The position numbers and the translations under genes were made by a program. A stretch of 64,000 nt of DNA, from contig NZ_CP068771.1 of the NCBI RefSeq assembly GCF_018336935.1, positions 434,001 to 498,000 on the forward strand. The letters run 5' to 3'. Below are positions 52,811-64,000 of this stretch, piece after piece (the stretch's first letter is position 1; the number at the start of each line of letters is the position of its first letter). This DNA is from Serratia plymuthica. Lineage in GTDB: Bacteria > Pseudomonadota > Gammaproteobacteria > Enterobacterales > Enterobacteriaceae. Below the pieces are notes generated by a model. It saw nothing but the letters and a program-made list of their open reading frames with translations. It had not been told where the DNA came from and made no database searches.

Positions 52811-54095
52811 TACCGTCAAGGATCTTCACGTAAGCCTGAGCACGTTGTTCCTGCATCCAGGTCTGCGCTTCTTCAGCAAACTTGCGGTTGAACAGCATGC
52901 GGTAAGCGCGATCTTTCTGCGCAGCGTCGGTTTTGTCCACCTGACGCGTATCCAGCAACTGAATCAGGTGCCAGCCGAAGGACGAGTGAACCGGTTGGCT
53001 GACTTCGCCTTTGCTCAGTTTCATCAACGCATCGCGGAAGGCCGGATCGTAAATGTCCGGAGAAGCCCAGCCCAGATCGCCGCCCTGCAGTGCAGAACCC
53101 GGATCCTGAGAAAGCTGTTTGGCTTCGTCGGCAAACTTGGCGGTGCCGCTCTTGATCGCTTCGGCTACCGCCAGCAATTTGGCGCGCGCCTGATCGTCGG
53201 TCAGTACCACGGAAGGCTTCAGCAGGATATGGCGTGCATGAACCTCGGTCACGGATACGGACTGGTTGGCACCGCGGATATCATTCACTTTCAGAATGTG
53301 GAAACCGACGCCGGAGCGGATTGGGCCGACCACGTCGCCTTTTTTGGCGTTAACCAGTCTTTCGGCAAACAGGGTAGGGATTTCCTGCAGCTTGCCCCAG
53401 CCCATGTTGCCGCCTTTCAGCGCCTGGGAGTCGGCAGAATAGGAGATCGCCAGCTTGCCGAAATCGGCGCCGCCGTTGATTTCACCCATCAGCTTTTTGG
53501 CCATGGCTTCCGCTTCGTCAACCTGCTGCTGCGACGGGTTTTCCGGCAGCGGGATCAGGATGTGGCTGATGTTCATCTCGGTATCGCTGCCGTTCTGGGC
53601 GCCAACCTGTTTTGCCAGCGCGTCCACTTCCTGAGGCAGAATAGTGACGCGACGGCGCACTTCGTTGTTGCGCACTTCAGAAATCAGCATTTCCTTGCGG
53701 ATCTGGGAACGATAGGTGTTGTAGTTCAACCCTTCGTACGCCAGGCGGCTGCGCATCTGATCGATGCTCATTTTGTTCTGTGCGGCGATATTGCCGATGG
53801 CTTTGTCCAGATCGGCATCGGAAACGGCGATCCCCATTTTCTTGGCCATCTGCAGCTGGATGTTATCCATGATCAGACGTTCGAGGATCTGGTGACGCAG
53901 CGTATTGTCATCCGGCAATTGCTGGCCGGCCTGTTGTGCGTTGAGCTTCACCGATTGCAACAGACTGCTGACGTCGCTCTCCAGCACTACGCCGTTATCC
54001 ACGACGGCGGCGACTTTATCCACTTCTTGGGGTGCTGCGAACGCGGTATTGGCGCAAACCACCAATCCGAGAATAAGCGTTCTCCAGTTCTTCAT
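52797..54095 (-). CDS. surA: Periplasmic chaperone and prolyl isomerase SurA
   Basis: Escorts unfolded outer-membrane proteins, including LptD, to the BAM complex. It has 432 residues. A signal peptide covers about residues 1-20 ([20 protein letters not shown]), followed by the N-terminal chaperone domain and two parvulin PPIase domains (starting near HILIPLPE and HILLKPSVV), each with a GGNMGW or GGDLGW motif. The ATG at 54095 is the family start; the frame is open 17 codons further. An ERIC separates it from lptD. Confidence 0.97.
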   Translation of the reverse strand: MKNWRTLILGLVVCANTAFAAPQEVDKVAAVVDNGVVLESDVSSLLQSVKLNAQQAGQQLPDDNTLRHQILERLIMDNIQLQMAKKMGIAVSDADLDKAIGNIAAQNKMSIDQMRSRLAYEGLNYNTYRSQIRKEMLISEVRNNEVRRRVTILPQEVDALAKQVGAQNGSDTEMNISHILIPLPENPSQQQVDEAEAMAKKLMGEINGGADFGKLAISYSADSQALKGGNMGWGKLQEIPTLFAERLVNAKKGDVVGPIRSGVGFHILKVNDIRGANQSVSVTEVHARHILLKPSVVLTDDQARAKLLAVAEAIKSGTAKFADEAKQLSQDPGSALQGGDLGWASPDIYDPAFRDALMKLSKGEVSQPVHSSFGWHLIQLLDTRQVDKTDAAQKDRAYRMLFNRKFAEEAQTWMQEQRAQAYVKILDGNAQQ

Positions 54096-54152
54096 ACATT
54101 TCCCATTCTGTAATCCGCAAATGCGGGTGAAAGTTCTCGTTTTCAAAAGTGC

Positions 54153-54279
54153 TATACCCTATAGCTTTCAAGTTGCGGCCAGGCGCCCAACTTGCTCATC
54201 TCCAGGCGCTTACTCAAGTAAGTAACCGGGGTGAGCAAGTGCAGGTAACAACGCTGCAGCTTGAAAGATGACGGGTATA
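54153..54279. repeat. ERIC element between lptD and surA (127 bp)
   Basis: TATACCC (54153-54159) to GGGTATA (54273-54279) is exactly 127 bp. It contains AAGTAAGTAACCGGGGTGAG and CGCTGCAGCTTGAAAGATGA, close to the ERIC consensus. It ends 7 nt after the lptD stop and sits within the lptD-surA transcription unit. Confidence 0.93.
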
Positions 54280-54286
54280 CAAAGCA

Positions 54287-56650
54287 TCAAAATGCACGCT
54301 GATAAGGCAGAATGCCGGAACGCAGCATTTCCGCGGAGCCCAGGCTATGATCGCTGCTCAGGCCACGCAGTTCGATATTGAATGAAACTTTGTTGTCATA
54401 AACGCTGCTTTGGTTGCTGTTGTTCCAGTCGGTGATCTTGCGCTCATAGCCCAGAGTCACTGCCCAGCAGCAGGTGTTGTACTTCAGACCGAGCAATTGA
54501 TCGGCGGACTGTTGCGCGCGGGTGTCGTAGTAATAAGCGCCTACGATTGACCAGCGATCGACAATCGGCCAACTGCCGGTTACGCCCACCTGAGAGATCC
54601 CGTCCTGATAGGCTGGAACCTGCGCGGTGTTCAGCGCCGTCTGGATATATTCCGGCGTGGCGTAGCGGTAGTTCAACTGCAGAACGCGTTCTGCATCCTT
54701 ACGGTATTCCAGCACGCCGTTACCCAATGAGATGCTGGCAAGACGCGTATCGTACTGCATCCCGCCACGCAGGCCCCAATGGTCATCAATCTTCCAATAA
54801 GTATCGCCAGCCCATGCCAGGCTGCCGGTATCGTCATTGTTATCGTAACCGCTTGTCTGGTCACCGGTGCGTGAACGGCTGAAGTAGTAGATTTGACCTA
54901 CGGATGCGTTAAAACGTTCAACCAGCGCATCATCATAAATTCGCGTGGTTAAACCGGTGGAAACACGGTTCTGCGAAGCGATGCGATCCAGGCCGCTGTA
55001 TGTGCGGTCGCGGAACAGGCCGGAGTAGTCGGTTTGCAGCAGGGTGGTGTCGTAGGTATAGATGTTGCTCTGGTCGCGGTACGGCACGTACAGGTACTGC
55101 ACGCGTGGCTCCAGGGTTTGGGTATAACCCTCCGACCAGTTCATGTTGCGGTCGAACACCATTTTGCCGTCGACCTTGAACTGCGGCAACACGCGGTTGA
55201 CCGAATCCTCTAGGCCTGGCGCATCGTTGCCGGTACGGCTCTTGTAGTTGTTGGCGAAACCGTCGGGAATATCCTGCTGATAATGGGTGGCCAGCAGTTT
55301 GGTTTCGGTGTTCAGACTGGCCCAGCCGTTGGTCAACGGCAGGCTGAGCGTTGGCTCCAGGTGCAAACGGGTGGCGTCCGGGCTGTACGGGTTGACGCTG
55401 GTGAACTTGGCCGCCTGGCCGTAAATACGCAAATCGAATGGACCGAGATCGTTTTTGTAGTAATTCAGGTCCAACTGCGGTTGCACTTTATAGGATTCTG
55501 AATTGGCGCGATCGGTGTCGTCGTAGACCTGGAATTGCTTGGAGCTTAAGGTGGCATCCCAGTTGTCGATGGCGTAGCCAACGCTAAATTTCTGCGTTGC
55601 GTAGCCGTCGGTGGTCGAACCGTATTTCGAGTCCAGATCGGTAAAGTATTTGGAGTCGCTGACCTTGGTGTAGTCAACGTTGAAACGCCACACCTGATCC
55701 ATGACGCCGTTGTGCCTCCAGAAGAACAACCAACGTGTGCTGTCGTCAGGGTTGTCCTTGCTGTATTCCTTGTCGTCCGGCAGCCAGTCGAACTCCATCA
55801 GGCCCAGGCCGGGTTGCACCAGATAGCGGAATTCGTTCTGCCACTGCAGGCCACGTTTGGACATATAGTGCGGCGTAATAGTGGCGTCGAAGTTTGGCGC
55901 GATGTTCCAGTAATACGGCAACATGAACTCAAAGCCATTGTTGCTGCCGTATTTTGCATTCGGGATCAGGAAGCCTGACCGGCGTTTATCGCCGACCGGC
56001 AATTGCAGGTACGGGCTGTAAAACACCGGTACGCCACCGATTTTGAAGCGGGCGTTCCAGACTTCAGCGACCTGCTCTTCGCGGTCGTGGATCACTTCGG
56101 AACCGACGACGCTCCAGCTGTTATCACCAGGCAAACAAGAGGTAAAGGTGCCGTTTTCCAGAATGGTGTAACGGTTGGCGCCGCGCATCTTCATCTTGTC
56201 GGCGTCGCCGCGCCCCTGACGGCCTACCATTTGGTAGTCGCCTTCATAGACGTCGGTATCTTTATTGTTCAGGTTTGACCAGGCTTTCGGGCCTTTCAGC
56301 TTGATCTGATTGTCGCTGTAGTGCACATCACCGGTTGCCGTCACGGTACGAACCGGCTCGGTCTGCCCCGGATTTTGCGTCTGGTTCAGCTCCACTTGCT
56401 TGGCAGTCAGCGTGCTGTTGCCTTGCTCGATATTCACGTTGCCGGTGAACAGGGCGCTTTTCGGATAGTCTGCTTTGGAGTCATCCGCATGGATGGTGAC
56501 CGGCAGGCTGTTCGGATCGCCGCTGACCAGCGGTTTGTCATAAACAGGAACGCCAAGCATGCATTGCTCGGCCAGATCAGCCAGCGCATGCTGACTGTAG
56601 AGTGCCGTCCAAATCATTGTGGCCAGCAGTGTTGGGAAACTTTTTTTCAT
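54287..56650 (-). CDS. lptD: LPS-assembly outer-membrane protein LptD
   Basis: Beta-barrel that, plugged by LptE, inserts LPS into the outer leaflet. It has 787 residues. A signal peptide covers about residues 1-24 ([20 protein letters not shown], then HALA). An N-terminal OstA/beta-jellyroll domain ([23 protein letters not shown]) precedes a 26-strand barrel. Conserved Cys in DLAEQCML and the adjacent pair in [14 protein letters not shown] would form the required disulfides. It is divergent from djlA and heads the operon. Confidence 0.98.
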   Translation of the reverse strand: MKKSFPTLLATMIWTALYSQHALADLAEQCMLGVPVYDKPLVSGDPNSLPVTIHADDSKADYPKSALFTGNVNIEQGNSTLTAKQVELNQTQNPGQTEPVRTVTATGDVHYSDNQIKLKGPKAWSNLNNKDTDVYEGDYQMVGRQGRGDADKMKMRGANRYTILENGTFTSCLPGDNSWSVVGSEVIHDREEQVAEVWNARFKIGGVPVFYSPYLQLPVGDKRRSGFLIPNAKYGSNNGFEFMLPYYWNIAPNFDATITPHYMSKRGLQWQNEFRYLVQPGLGLMEFDWLPDDKEYSKDNPDDSTRWLFFWRHNGVMDQVWRFNVDYTKVSDSKYFTDLDSKYGSTTDGYATQKFSVGYAIDNWDATLSSKQFQVYDDTDRANSESYKVQPQLDLNYYKNDLGPFDLRIYGQAAKFTSVNPYSPDATRLHLEPTLSLPLTNGWASLNTETKLLATHYQQDIPDGFANNYKSRTGNDAPGLEDSVNRVLPQFKVDGKMVFDRNMNWSEGYTQTLEPRVQYLYVPYRDQSNIYTYDTTLLQTDYSGLFRDRTYSGLDRIASQNRVSTGLTTRIYDDALVERFNASVGQIYYFSRSRTGDQTSGYDNNDDTGSLAWAGDTYWKIDDHWGLRGGMQYDTRLASISLGNGVLEYRKDAERVLQLNYRYATPEYIQTALNTAQVPAYQDGISQVGVTGSWPIVDRWSIVGAYYYDTRAQQSADQLLGLKYNTCCWAVTLGYERKITDWNNSNQSSVYDNKVSFNIELRGLSSDHSLGSAEMLRSGILPYQRAF

Positions 56651-56878
56651 ACGCGGTTTTGGTGTTCCGTCATCAGAGGCGTCATGTCCGGCAAACGGTC
56701 AGAGACTATATCACTCATCTGCGTTGCGCTAGTGTTAAATCCTGCCGTTTACTTGCGTCGTCGTTAGGCGCAAACATAAATGACAGGTATGATAATCCAA
56801 ATCCTGGGAAAAATCGCCTTAACCCTTATCTAAGACACAAGGGAGCCGGCGGCTTTCGGCATGATAATTGAGGAGTAT

Positions 56879-57685
56879 ATGCAGTATTGGGGAAAACTGC
56901 TCGGGGTCATCGTTGCCATTTGGGCTGGCGCGGGATTCTGGGGTGTAGTTTTGGGGCTGATTGTCGGTCATATGATCGACACTGCGCGCAGCAATAAGCG
57001 CAGCCGGGGTTTTTTCGCCGATCAGCAAACGCGGCAAACGCTGTTTTTCCGCACCACTTTTCAGGTGATGGGTCACCTGACCAAATCAAAAGGGCGCGTT
57101 ACCGAGGCGGATATTCAGATCGCCAGCCTGTTTATGGATCGTCTGCAACTGCACGGTGAAGCCCGTACGGCGGCGCAGCAGGCGTTTCGCGAAGGCAAAC
57201 AGAGCCAGTTCCCGCTGAGAGAGACGCTGCAGCAGTTCCGCAGCATCTGTTTCGGCCGTTTTGACCTGATTCGGATGTTTCTGGAAATTCAAATCCAGGC
57301 GGCGTTTGCCGACGGCTCGCTGCATCCGAACGAACGTCAGGTGCTGTATGTGATCGCTGAAGAACTGGGCATTTCACGTGCGCAGTTCGATCAGTTCCTC
57401 AGCATGATGGAAGGCGGGCGTCAGTTTGGCGGCGGTCAGCAAGGCGGCTATCAGCAAGCGCAGCGCGGGCCAACGCTGGAAGATGCCTGCAAAGTGCTGG
57501 GCGTCAGCAGCAGTGACGACGCCACCACCATCAAGCGCGCCTACCGCAAACTGATGAGCGAACACCATCCGGACAAACTGGTGGCGAAAGGCTTGCCGCC
57601 GCAAATGATGGAAATGGCCAAGCAGAAAGCGCAGGAGATTCAGGCGGCATACGATCTGATCAAACGCGAGAAAGGCTTCAAATAA
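56879..57685 (+). CDS. djlA: Membrane-anchored J-domain co-chaperone DjlA
   Basis: Type III DnaJ-like protein that works with DnaK and activates the Rcs phosphorelay when overproduced. It has 268 residues. One N-terminal transmembrane segment with glycines ([20 protein letters not shown]) acts as a dimerisation anchor, TerB-like helices follow, and the C-terminal J-domain has HPD in [11 protein letters not shown]. The ATG at 56879, after AGGAG, gives the E. coli start MQYWGK; an ATG six codons upstream is possible. A tandem ERIC array follows directly. Confidence 0.96.
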   Translation: MQYWGKLLGVIVAIWAGAGFWGVVLGLIVGHMIDTARSNKRSRGFFADQQTRQTLFFRTTFQVMGHLTKSKGRVTEADIQIASLFMDRLQLHGEARTAAQQAFREGKQSQFPLRETLQQFRSICFGRFDLIRMFLEIQIQAAFADGSLHPNERQVLYVIAEELGISRAQFDQFLSMMEGGRQFGGGQQGGYQQAQRGPTLEDACKVLGVSSSDDATTIKRAYRKLMSEHHPDKLVAKGLPPQMMEMAKQKAQEIQAAYDLIKREKGFK

Positions 57686-57686
57686 C

Positions 57687-58126
57687 GATACCCGTCATAC
57701 TTGACGCTGCCTCTTTGTTGGCCGCGCCTGCTCACCCCGGTCACATAGTTGCCTATGCTCCCGGGGATTTTCAGGCTTGCCGCCTCGATGCAACGCCAAT
57801 TATTTAGGGTATAGATCAGTCATACTTGACGCTGCCTCTTTGTTGGCCGCGCCTGCTCACCCCGGTCACATAGTTGCCTATGCTCCCGGGGATTTTCAGG
57901 CTTGCCGCCTCGATGCAACGCCAATTATTTAGGGTATAGATCAGTCATACTTGACGCTGCCTCTTTGTTGGCTGCGCCTGCTCACCCCGGTCACATAGTT
58001 GCCTATGCTCCCGGGGATTTTCAGGCTTGCCGCCTTGATGCAGCTTCAATTATTTAGGGGATATCGGCGTCATACTTCGCGCCGCAGGTGTGTTGGCTGC
58101 CTGCAACTCGAATTATTTAGGGTATC
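57687..58126. repeat. Tandem ERIC array: three near-identical units plus a short deleted unit
   Basis: The word GTCATACTTGACGCTGCCTC recurs at 57694, 57819 and 57944, and GTCATACTTCGC at 58069, always 125 bp apart. Each full unit has the ERIC core (CCCCGGTCACATAG with CTATGCTCCCGGGG) and ends in TTATTTAGGGTAT or a close variant. The fourth unit (about 58069-58126) has lost its core. The first two units are almost identical, the third differs at a few bases. It fills the whole djlA-rluA gap. Confidence 0.93.
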
Positions 58127-58135
58127 CCTGGGCTA

Positions 58136-58786
58136 TCAGAAATCCGGCTCGGCGCGGAAATGCATCGGCGTCTGGAATGCCGGATGGGTGATGCGCAGTT
58201 CCTGCGCATGCAGCTGCAATCGCGGCGCCATCGCCTTGGCCTCGGGATGCGCGTAGAACCCGTCGCCGAGGATCGGGTGGCCCAGCGCCAGCATGTGCAC
58301 TCGCAACTGATGAGAGCGGCCGGTGATCGGCGTCAGTTTTACCCGTGTGCTGCCATCGGCATCGCGCGATAGCACCAGATACTCGGTTTGCGCCGCTTTG
58401 CCGGTTTCGAAACACACCTTCTGCAGCGGCCGGTTCGGCCAGTCGCAAATCAGCGGTAAATCCACCAGCCCTTCATCGTGCTCCAGATGGCCCCACACGC
58501 GGGCGATATAGGATTTCTTCGGCTCGCGCTCGCGGAACTGACGCTTGAGCTCACGCTCCGCGGCCTTGTTCAGCGCCACCACAATCACCCCGCTGGTTGC
58601 CATATCCAGGCGATGCACCGATTCGGCGGCCGGAAAATCGGCCTGAATGCGCGTCATCAGGCTGTCTTTGTTTTCCGGCGCGCGGCCGGGCACCGACAGC
58701 AGGCCGCTCGCCTTGTTGACCACGATAATGTGCTCATCCTGATACAGGATATGCATCGGGTCCTGAGGGGGATTGTAGGGTTCCAT
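58136..58786 (-). CDS. rluA: Dual-specificity RNA pseudouridine synthase RluA
   Basis: Makes pseudouridine 746 in 23S rRNA and 32 in several tRNAs. It has 216 residues. The catalytic Asp is in VHRLDMATSGVIVVAL near residue 61, and TPITGRSHQLRVHMLALGHPILGD is the conserved C-terminal block. It lies just downstream of rapA on the same strand (54-nt gap), as in E. coli, and converges on the ERIC array. Confidence 0.97.
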   Translation of the reverse strand: MEPYNPPQDPMHILYQDEHIIVVNKASGLLSVPGRAPENKDSLMTRIQADFPAAESVHRLDMATSGVIVVALNKAAERELKRQFREREPKKSYIARVWGHLEHDEGLVDLPLICDWPNRPLQKVCFETGKAAQTEYLVLSRDADGSTRVKLTPITGRSHQLRVHMLALGHPILGDGFYAHPEAKAMAPRLQLHAQELRITHPAFQTPMHFRAEPDF

Positions 58787-58840
58787 CTTGGCTCCGCCGA
58801 AAGTGACTGTACGGGGAACCGGAGTTCCCCGTGCCGCAGG

Positions 58841-61747
58841 TTACTGGTGAGTGACCACCACCAGACGGATAGCGTCCAGGCGCCATCCCGCTTCATTCAG
58901 GTTGACCAACACCTGTTTACGGTTGAACTCCAGCGCTTCCACTTCGTCATCACGGATGTTTGGGTTAACCGCCTTCAGTGCTTCCAGACGAGCCAGTTCG
59001 GTGCTCAGCTTGTCGTCCGCTTCCTGTTTCGCCTGTTCAATCAGCGCGCGCGCCTGGTCTTCAACCAGGCTTTCCGCCTGTTGCAGCATGGCGTGTACGT
59101 CTTGCTGCACCGCGTTGACCAACTTGCTGGAAGTATGGCGGTTGACCGCGTTCAACTGGCGGTTAAAGCTTTCGAATTCGACCTGCGCCGCCAGGTTGGT
59201 GCCTTTACGGTCCATCAGCATGCGGATTGGCGTCGGTGGCAGGAAGCGAGTCAGTTGCAGGTGTTTCGGCGCCTGCGCCTCAACCACGTACACCAGTTCG
59301 ACCAGCAAGGTGCCGACCGGTAGCGCCTTGTTTTTCAACAGGGACACCGCACAGCTGCCGGTATCGCCGGACAGGATCAGATCCAGGCCGTTGCGGATGA
59401 TCGGGTGTTCCCAACTGACGAACTGCGCGTCTTCACGCGACAGCGCCTGCTCGCGATCGAAGGTGACGGTGCAGCCGTCCTGCGGCAGGCCCGGGAAGTC
59501 CGGCACCAGCATGTGATCGGACGGCGTCAGCACAATCAGGTTGTCGCTGCGATCGTCCTGGTTAATGCCGACGATGTCGAACAGGTTAAGCGCAAAGCCC
59601 ACCAGGTTGACGTCGTTGTCTTGATTGGCGATGGCTTCCGCCAGCTCCTGAGCTTTCTCGCCGCCGTTGGAGTGCATTTCCAGCAGGCGATCGCGGCCCT
59701 GCTCCAGCTGCGCTTTGAGGTGGTCGTGCTGCTGGCGGCAGGCGTGAATGAATTCGTCCAGCCCTTCATGTTCGGTCGGCGCAGCCAGGAAGCCGATCAA
59801 CTGCTCGTAGCCGCTGTCATAAATGGTGCGGCCGGTCGGGCAGGTGTGCTCAAAGGCGTCCAACCCTTCATGGAACCAGCGTACCAGCACCGCCTGGGCG
59901 GTGTTTTCCAGGTACGGCACCATGATTTCAATTTCATGCATCTGGCCGATACGGTCCAGACGGCCGATACGCTGCTCCAGCAGATCCGGGTTGAACGGCA
60001 GGTCGAACATCACCAGGTGGCTGGCGAACTGGAAGTTGCGGCCTTCGGAACCGATCTCCGAGCACAGCAACACCTGGGCGCCGTCTTCTTCAGAGGCGAA
60101 GTAGGCGGCGGCGCGGTCACGTTCGATAATCGACAGCCCTTCGTGGAACACCGCAGCGCGGATCGCCTCTCGCTCACGCAGCACCTGCTCCAGTTGCAAC
60201 GCGGTGTCGGCCTTGGCGCAGATCACCAGCACTTTCTTATCGCGGTTGGCGACCAGGTAGTCCAGCAGCCACTCCACGCGCGGATCGAAGTTCCACCAGG
60301 TGGCGTTCTCGCCTTCGAACTCCTGATAGATTTGCTCCGGGTACAGCATGTCGCGCGCGCGCGCCTCAACGGTTTTCTTCGCCCCCATGATGCCGGACAC
60401 TTTGATCGCGGTCTGGTATTGGGTCGGCAGCTGCAGCTTGATCTGATGCAGATTGCGGTGCGGGAAGCCTTTCACGCCGTTGCGGGTGTTGCGGAACAGC
60501 ACGCGGCTGGTGCCGTGGCGGTCCATCAGCATGGTGACCAGTTCCTGGCGCGCCTGCTCGGCGCCGTCGGCGTCGCTATTGGCGGCTTTCAGCAGCGGTT
60601 CGATGTCCTGCTCGTCGATCAGTTCGCCCAGCATGTTCAGCTTGTCTTCGGCCAGGCGCTCACCGCTCAGCAGCAGGGTAACGGCATCGGCGACCGGGCG
60701 GTATTTTTGCTGTTCGCTGACGAATTCGCGGTAATCGTGGAAACGGCTTGGATCCAGCAGGCGCAGACGGGCGAAATGGCTCTGCTGGCCAAGTTGCTCC
60801 GGGGTCGCGGTCAACAGCAGTACGCCGGGGATATGTTCCGCCAGCTGTTCGATGACCTGGTATTCGCGGCTTGGCGCGTCTTCGCTCCAGGCCAGATGGT
60901 GGGCTTCGTCGACCACCAGCAGATCCCACTGGGCGTCCGCCAGTTCTTCCAGGCGCTGTTTGTTGCGGCGCACGAAGTCCAGCGAACAGATAACCAATTG
61001 TTCGGTTTCAAACGGATTGCTGCTGTCGAGTTTGGCTTCCGAGTAACGGCTGTCGTCGAACAGCGAGAAATAGAGGTTGAAGCGGCGCATCATTTCGACC
61101 AGCCACTGATGCTGGAGCGTTTCCGGCACCACGATCAGGACGCGCTCGGCACGGCCAGCCAGCAGTTGCTGATGGATGATCATCCCGGCTTCGATGGTTT
61201 TCCCCAGACCGACTTCATCCGCCAGCAGTACGCGTGGCGCGTGGCGCTGTCCGACTTCGTAAGCGATGTGCAACTGATGGGGGATCAGGCTGGCACGCAT
61301 GCCGCGCAGACCGGCGAACGGCAGGCGATACTGCTCGCTCTGGTATTTACGCGCGCGAAAACGCAGGGCGAAGCGATCCATACGGTCGATCTGGCCGGCG
61401 AACAGACGGTCCTGCGGTTTGCTGAAGGTCAGCTTGCTGTCCAGCAGCACTTCGCGCATCGCCACGCCGCTTTCCTGGGTATCCAGACGGGTGCCGATAT
61501 AAGTCAGCAGGCCATTATCCTCTTTGACCTCTTCTACCTGCAGCTCCCACCCTTCGTGGTTGCTGATGGTGTCGCCCGGATTGAACATCACGCGGGTGAT
61601 TGGCGAGTCACTTCTGGCATAGAGTCGGTTTTCACCGGTTGCGGGGAAAAGCAGGGTAACCATGCGCACATCCAGCGCCACGACGGTTCCCAGACCTAAT
61701 TCGCTTTCCGTATCGCTGATCCAGCGTTGACCAAGTGTAAAAGGCAT
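58841..61747 (-). CDS. rapA: RNA polymerase-associated ATPase RapA (HepA)
   Basis: Swi2/Snf2 ATPase that recycles stalled RNA polymerase. It has 968 residues, the E. coli length. Tudor-like N-terminal domains ([20 protein letters not shown]) are followed by helicase motif [15 protein letters not shown], the DEAH box in [15 protein letters not shown], and motif VI in [11 protein letters not shown]. The start at 61747 is the family start. polB is upstream on the same strand with 270 bp between. Confidence 0.98.
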   Translation of the reverse strand: MPFTLGQRWISDTESELGLGTVVALDVRMVTLLFPATGENRLYARSDSPITRVMFNPGDTISNHEGWELQVEEVKEDNGLLTYIGTRLDTQESGVAMREVLLDSKLTFSKPQDRLFAGQIDRMDRFALRFRARKYQSEQYRLPFAGLRGMRASLIPHQLHIAYEVGQRHAPRVLLADEVGLGKTIEAGMIIHQQLLAGRAERVLIVVPETLQHQWLVEMMRRFNLYFSLFDDSRYSEAKLDSSNPFETEQLVICSLDFVRRNKQRLEELADAQWDLLVVDEAHHLAWSEDAPSREYQVIEQLAEHIPGVLLLTATPEQLGQQSHFARLRLLDPSRFHDYREFVSEQQKYRPVADAVTLLLSGERLAEDKLNMLGELIDEQDIEPLLKAANSDADGAEQARQELVTMLMDRHGTSRVLFRNTRNGVKGFPHRNLHQIKLQLPTQYQTAIKVSGIMGAKKTVEARARDMLYPEQIYQEFEGENATWWNFDPRVEWLLDYLVANRDKKVLVICAKADTALQLEQVLREREAIRAAVFHEGLSIIERDRAAAYFASEEDGAQVLLCSEIGSEGRNFQFASHLVMFDLPFNPDLLEQRIGRLDRIGQMHEIEIMVPYLENTAQAVLVRWFHEGLDAFEHTCPTGRTIYDSGYEQLIGFLAAPTEHEGLDEFIHACRQQHDHLKAQLEQGRDRLLEMHSNGGEKAQELAEAIANQDNDVNLVGFALNLFDIVGINQDDRSDNLIVLTPSDHMLVPDFPGLPQDGCTVTFDREQALSREDAQFVSWEHPIIRNGLDLILSGDTGSCAVSLLKNKALPVGTLLVELVYVVEAQAPKHLQLTRFLPPTPIRMLMDRKGTNLAAQVEFESFNRQLNAVNRHTSSKLVNAVQQDVHAMLQQAESLVEDQARALIEQAKQEADDKLSTELARLEALKAVNPNIRDDEVEALEFNRKQVLVNLNEAGWRLDAIRLVVVTHQ

Positions 61748-62016
61748 ATATTGTCGGCTCGATTCTTTTTAAGTAAGTCTTGTTACCGGGCGGGGAGGGC
61801 CGCGGCACCTGTATCAAACGTTTGCTAATCCCGGTTTATTTTAATTTGACGGGCAATAGCTGTTCACGCCATGCGGGCGTCGCGAGACGGCATGGGCGCA
61901 GCGTGGTTCAGAATTTGGGAAGGGCGCTATGGTAATGGAAGGCGGCGCGTTCGTCACCTGCAAAACCCGATGATTTTTCTTAACCCTTCGCCAAAGCCCG
62001 CATGGCGGGCGCAATG

Positions 62017-64000
62017 TCAGAATAGCCCCATCTGCCCGGTGACCAGCGTGGTAAAATCGTCATGCAGAAAAGGGAGTATAGCGTCTGCCACCGGTTGCAA
62101 CTGGCGGTCCAGATAATGCTGGTAATCTATCGCCGACTGCTGGGTCTCCAGGGGTTCCGGCCCGGCCACGGTCATGACGTAGCTGATCCAGCCGCCGCTC
62201 TGGTATTGCAGCGGTCGCCCCTGTTGACGATTATAGTCGTCGGCGATACGTGCTGCGCGGACGTGCGGCGGCACGTTGCGCTGATACTCGTCCAGTTTCC
62301 TGCGCAGGCGCTTGCGGTAGACCAGCCGATCGTCAAAGTCGCCGTTGAGCGTTTTGCTGACGTATTCGCGCACAAAATCCTGATACGGTTGCTGTTTGAA
62401 TATGCGCTGGTACAGCAATTGCTGGAACTGCTGCGCCAGCGGCGTCCAGTCGGTACGCACCGTTTCCAGGCCTTTGTAGACCATTTCTTCGCTGCCGTCG
62501 GGTTTGACGATCAGCCCGGCATAACGTTTTTTACTGCCCTGTTCGGCGCCACGGATGGTGGGCATCAGGAAGCGCGAGTAATGGGTTTCAAACTCCAGCT
62601 CCAGCGCGTTCTCCAGCCCGAATTGTTGCTGAAGATGCTGCTGCCACCATTGGTTTACCTGCTGCACCAGCGCCCTGCCAATTTGCGTCGCCTGCTGTTC
62701 GCCGTGCGGTTGCCTGAGCCAGACGAAGGTGGAATCGGTGTCGCCGTAGATCACCTGATAGCCCTGTGCCTCGATCAGTTCACGCGTCTGGCGCATGATC
62801 TCATGGCCGCGCAGGGTGATCGACGAAGCCAACCGGGGATCGAAAAAGCGACAACCGCTCGATCCCAACACGCCGTATAGCGCGTTCATGATGATTTTCA
62901 GCGCCTGGGATAACGGCTTGTTCTGTTGGCGCTTTGCCGCCTCGCGCCCTTGCCAGATTTGTTCGACGATCGCCGGCAGGCAGTGTTTGCCGCGAGAGAA
63001 ACGCGCGTGACGAAAACCGGGTACGGAATCGGCATCGTCCGGGTGCTGCATACCTTCCACCAGCCCGACCGGATCGATCAGGAAGGTACGGATGATCGAC
63101 GGGTACAGGCTTTTGTAATCCAGCACCAGCACCGAATCGTACAGGCCGGGTTGGGAATCCATGACAAAGCCGCCGGGGCTGTGCTCCTCCGGCTGTTCGC
63201 CGAGATTGGGCGCCACAAAACCCAGCCGGTGCATGCGCGGCATATACAGGTTACTGAATGCGGCTACCGAACCGCCGCTGCGGTCCGCCGCCAGCCCGGT
63301 GACGGTCGCGCGCTCCAGCAAGAAGGTCAGCAGCTCGGCTTTGGCGAAAATCCGCGTCACCAACTCGCAGTCCTTCAGGTTGTAGCGCGCCAACGCCGGT
63401 TTGTCTTCGGCGAAACGCCGATCGATTTCCGCCATCCGCTGGTAGGGGTTATCGATGGATTTGCCTTCTCCCAGCAGCGCCTGCGCGACGTACTCCAGGC
63501 TGAAAGAAGGGAAGTTCCAGGTGGCGGACTTCAGCGCTTCTATACCGTCGATAATCAGCCGCCCGGCGGCAGAGGCGAAAAAGTGATTCTGCTTGAAGCC
63601 GTGTTCGCGCCATTCCAGCAGGTTGCCGCCACGGCCCAGCCGCAGAGGGATTTGATAGCGCTCGGCGTGTTTTTGCAACACGCGTAAATCGAACTGCACC
63701 AGGTTCCAGCCGATGATGGCGTCCGGATCGTGCCGTTCCAGCCACTGATTCAGCCGTTCCAGCATCTGTGGGCGGCTGGTGCAGTATTCCAGCTCGAAAT
63801 CCAGCGGTTCATTGCCGCCGTTGGCCGGCCCCAGCATGTACACCTGGCGTTGGCCGCAACCTTCCAGCGCGATTGAATACAGCTCGCCGTGGGCGGTGGT
63901 TTCAATGTCCAGCGAGACCATTTTCAGCGTCGGGCGGTAGTCCGGCGCCGGTTTCATCTGGCCGTCGAGCAGTGGGCCGCTGCCATTGGGCCGGCCGCTG
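62017..64000 (-). CDS. polB: DNA polymerase II (5' end outside window)
   Basis: Family B, damage-inducible DNA polymerase used in replication restart and bypass. About 660 C-terminal residues of roughly 785 are visible; the frame stays open to the right edge, so the N-terminus and any LexA box lie outside. Seen in order: exonuclease motif [17 protein letters not shown], Exo[12 protein letters not shown], polymerase motif [13 protein letters not shown], motif B-like [13 protein letters not shown], and catalytic [10 protein letters not shown]. rapA lies downstream as in E. coli. Confidence 0.97.
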   Translation of the reverse strand, partial: SGRPNGSGPLLDGQMKPAPDYRPTLKMVSLDIETTAHGELYSIALEGCGQRQVYMLGPANGGNEPLDFELEYCTSRPQMLERLNQWLERHDPDAIIGWNLVQFDLRVLQKHAERYQIPLRLGRGGNLLEWREHGFKQNHFFASAAGRLIIDGIEALKSATWNFPSFSLEYVAQALLGEGKSIDNPYQRMAEIDRRFAEDKPALARYNLKDCELVTRIFAKAELLTFLLERATVTGLAADRSGGSVAAFSNLYMPRMHRLGFVAPNLGEQPEEHSPGGFVMDSQPGLYDSVLVLDYKSLYPSIIRTFLIDPVGLVEGMQHPDDADSVPGFRHARFSRGKHCLPAIVEQIWQGREAAKRQQNKPLSQALKIIMNALYGVLGSSGCRFFDPRLASSITLRGHEIMRQTRELIEAQGYQVIYGDTDSTFVWLRQPHGEQQATQIGRALVQQVNQWWQQHLQQQFGLENALELEFETHYSRFLMPTIRGAEQGSKKRYAGLIVKPDGSEEMVYKGLETVRTDWTPLAQQFQQLLYQRIFKQQPYQDFVREYVSKTLNGDFDDRLVYRKRLRRKLDEYQRNVPPHVRAARIADDYNRQQGRPLQYQSGGWISYVMTVAGPEPLETQQSAIDYQHYLDRQLQPVADAILPFLHDDFTTLVTGQMGLF

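Noticed and set aside
57687..58126. CRISPR array after djlA
   Set aside because: The 125-bp period has no unique spacers and the units are ERIC elements.
59405..61699. 764-codon open frame antisense to rapA
   Set aside because: Gln/His/Val-rich shadow with no domain; rapA is complete on the other strand.

Overview
The window is a chromosomal segment of an enterobacterium. It is most likely Serratia or a close relative in the Yersiniaceae: protein sequences and gene order track the E. coli 99.9-1.5 min region closely, but with Serratia-type insertions, many ERIC elements and fairly high GC. Species cannot be settled from the sequence alone. No rRNA, tRNA, prophage, transposase or CRISPR array was seen. 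Both ends cut genes: slt at the left and polB at the right.

Layout. 1-7340: slt, trpR, yjjX, gpmB, rob, creA, arcA, a yjjY-like remnant and lasT. The creBCD genes that normally sit between creA and arcA are missing. 7480-12430: the threonine operon with its leader peptide and attenuator (thrLABC). 12440-25350: yaaA, an alanine/sodium symporter, talB, mog, an MHS-type MFS transporter, satP, dnaK-dnaJ with a heat-shock promoter, nhaA-nhaR and rpsT. 25738-31578: ribF, ileS, lspA, fkpB and ispH, which cover flavin cofactor synthesis, tRNA charging, lipoprotein processing and the last isoprenoid step. 36466-44873: dapB, carA-carB, and kefF-kefC. 45015-49714: a LysE-type exporter, yjjP-yjjB, folA and a Tat-exported PhoX-type phosphatase. 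49763-56650: the envelope and RNA operon lptD-surA-pdxA-rsmA-apaG-apaH on the minus strand. 56879-64000: djlA, rluA, rapA and polB.

The most interesting accessory region is 31886-36203, inserted between ispH and dapB. It holds a LysR regulator divergent from an isocyanide (isonitrile) synthase gene, an Fe(II)/2-oxoglutarate oxygenase gene and a glycosyltransferase gene. This is the composition expected for a glycosylated vinyl-isonitrile of the rhabduscin/byelyankacin type. The divergent promoter carries a perfect palindrome, and a terminator-like hairpin separates the first two biosynthetic genes.

Other structure of note includes eight or so ERIC units. Four are single copies, one of them enlarged, and the rest form a tandem 125-bp-period array after djlA. 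ERICs also interrupt the ribF-ileS and lptD-surA gene pairs. There is an unexplained 156-bp spacer inside carAB, stem-loops between dnaK and dnaJ, and a leader hairpin before nhaA.
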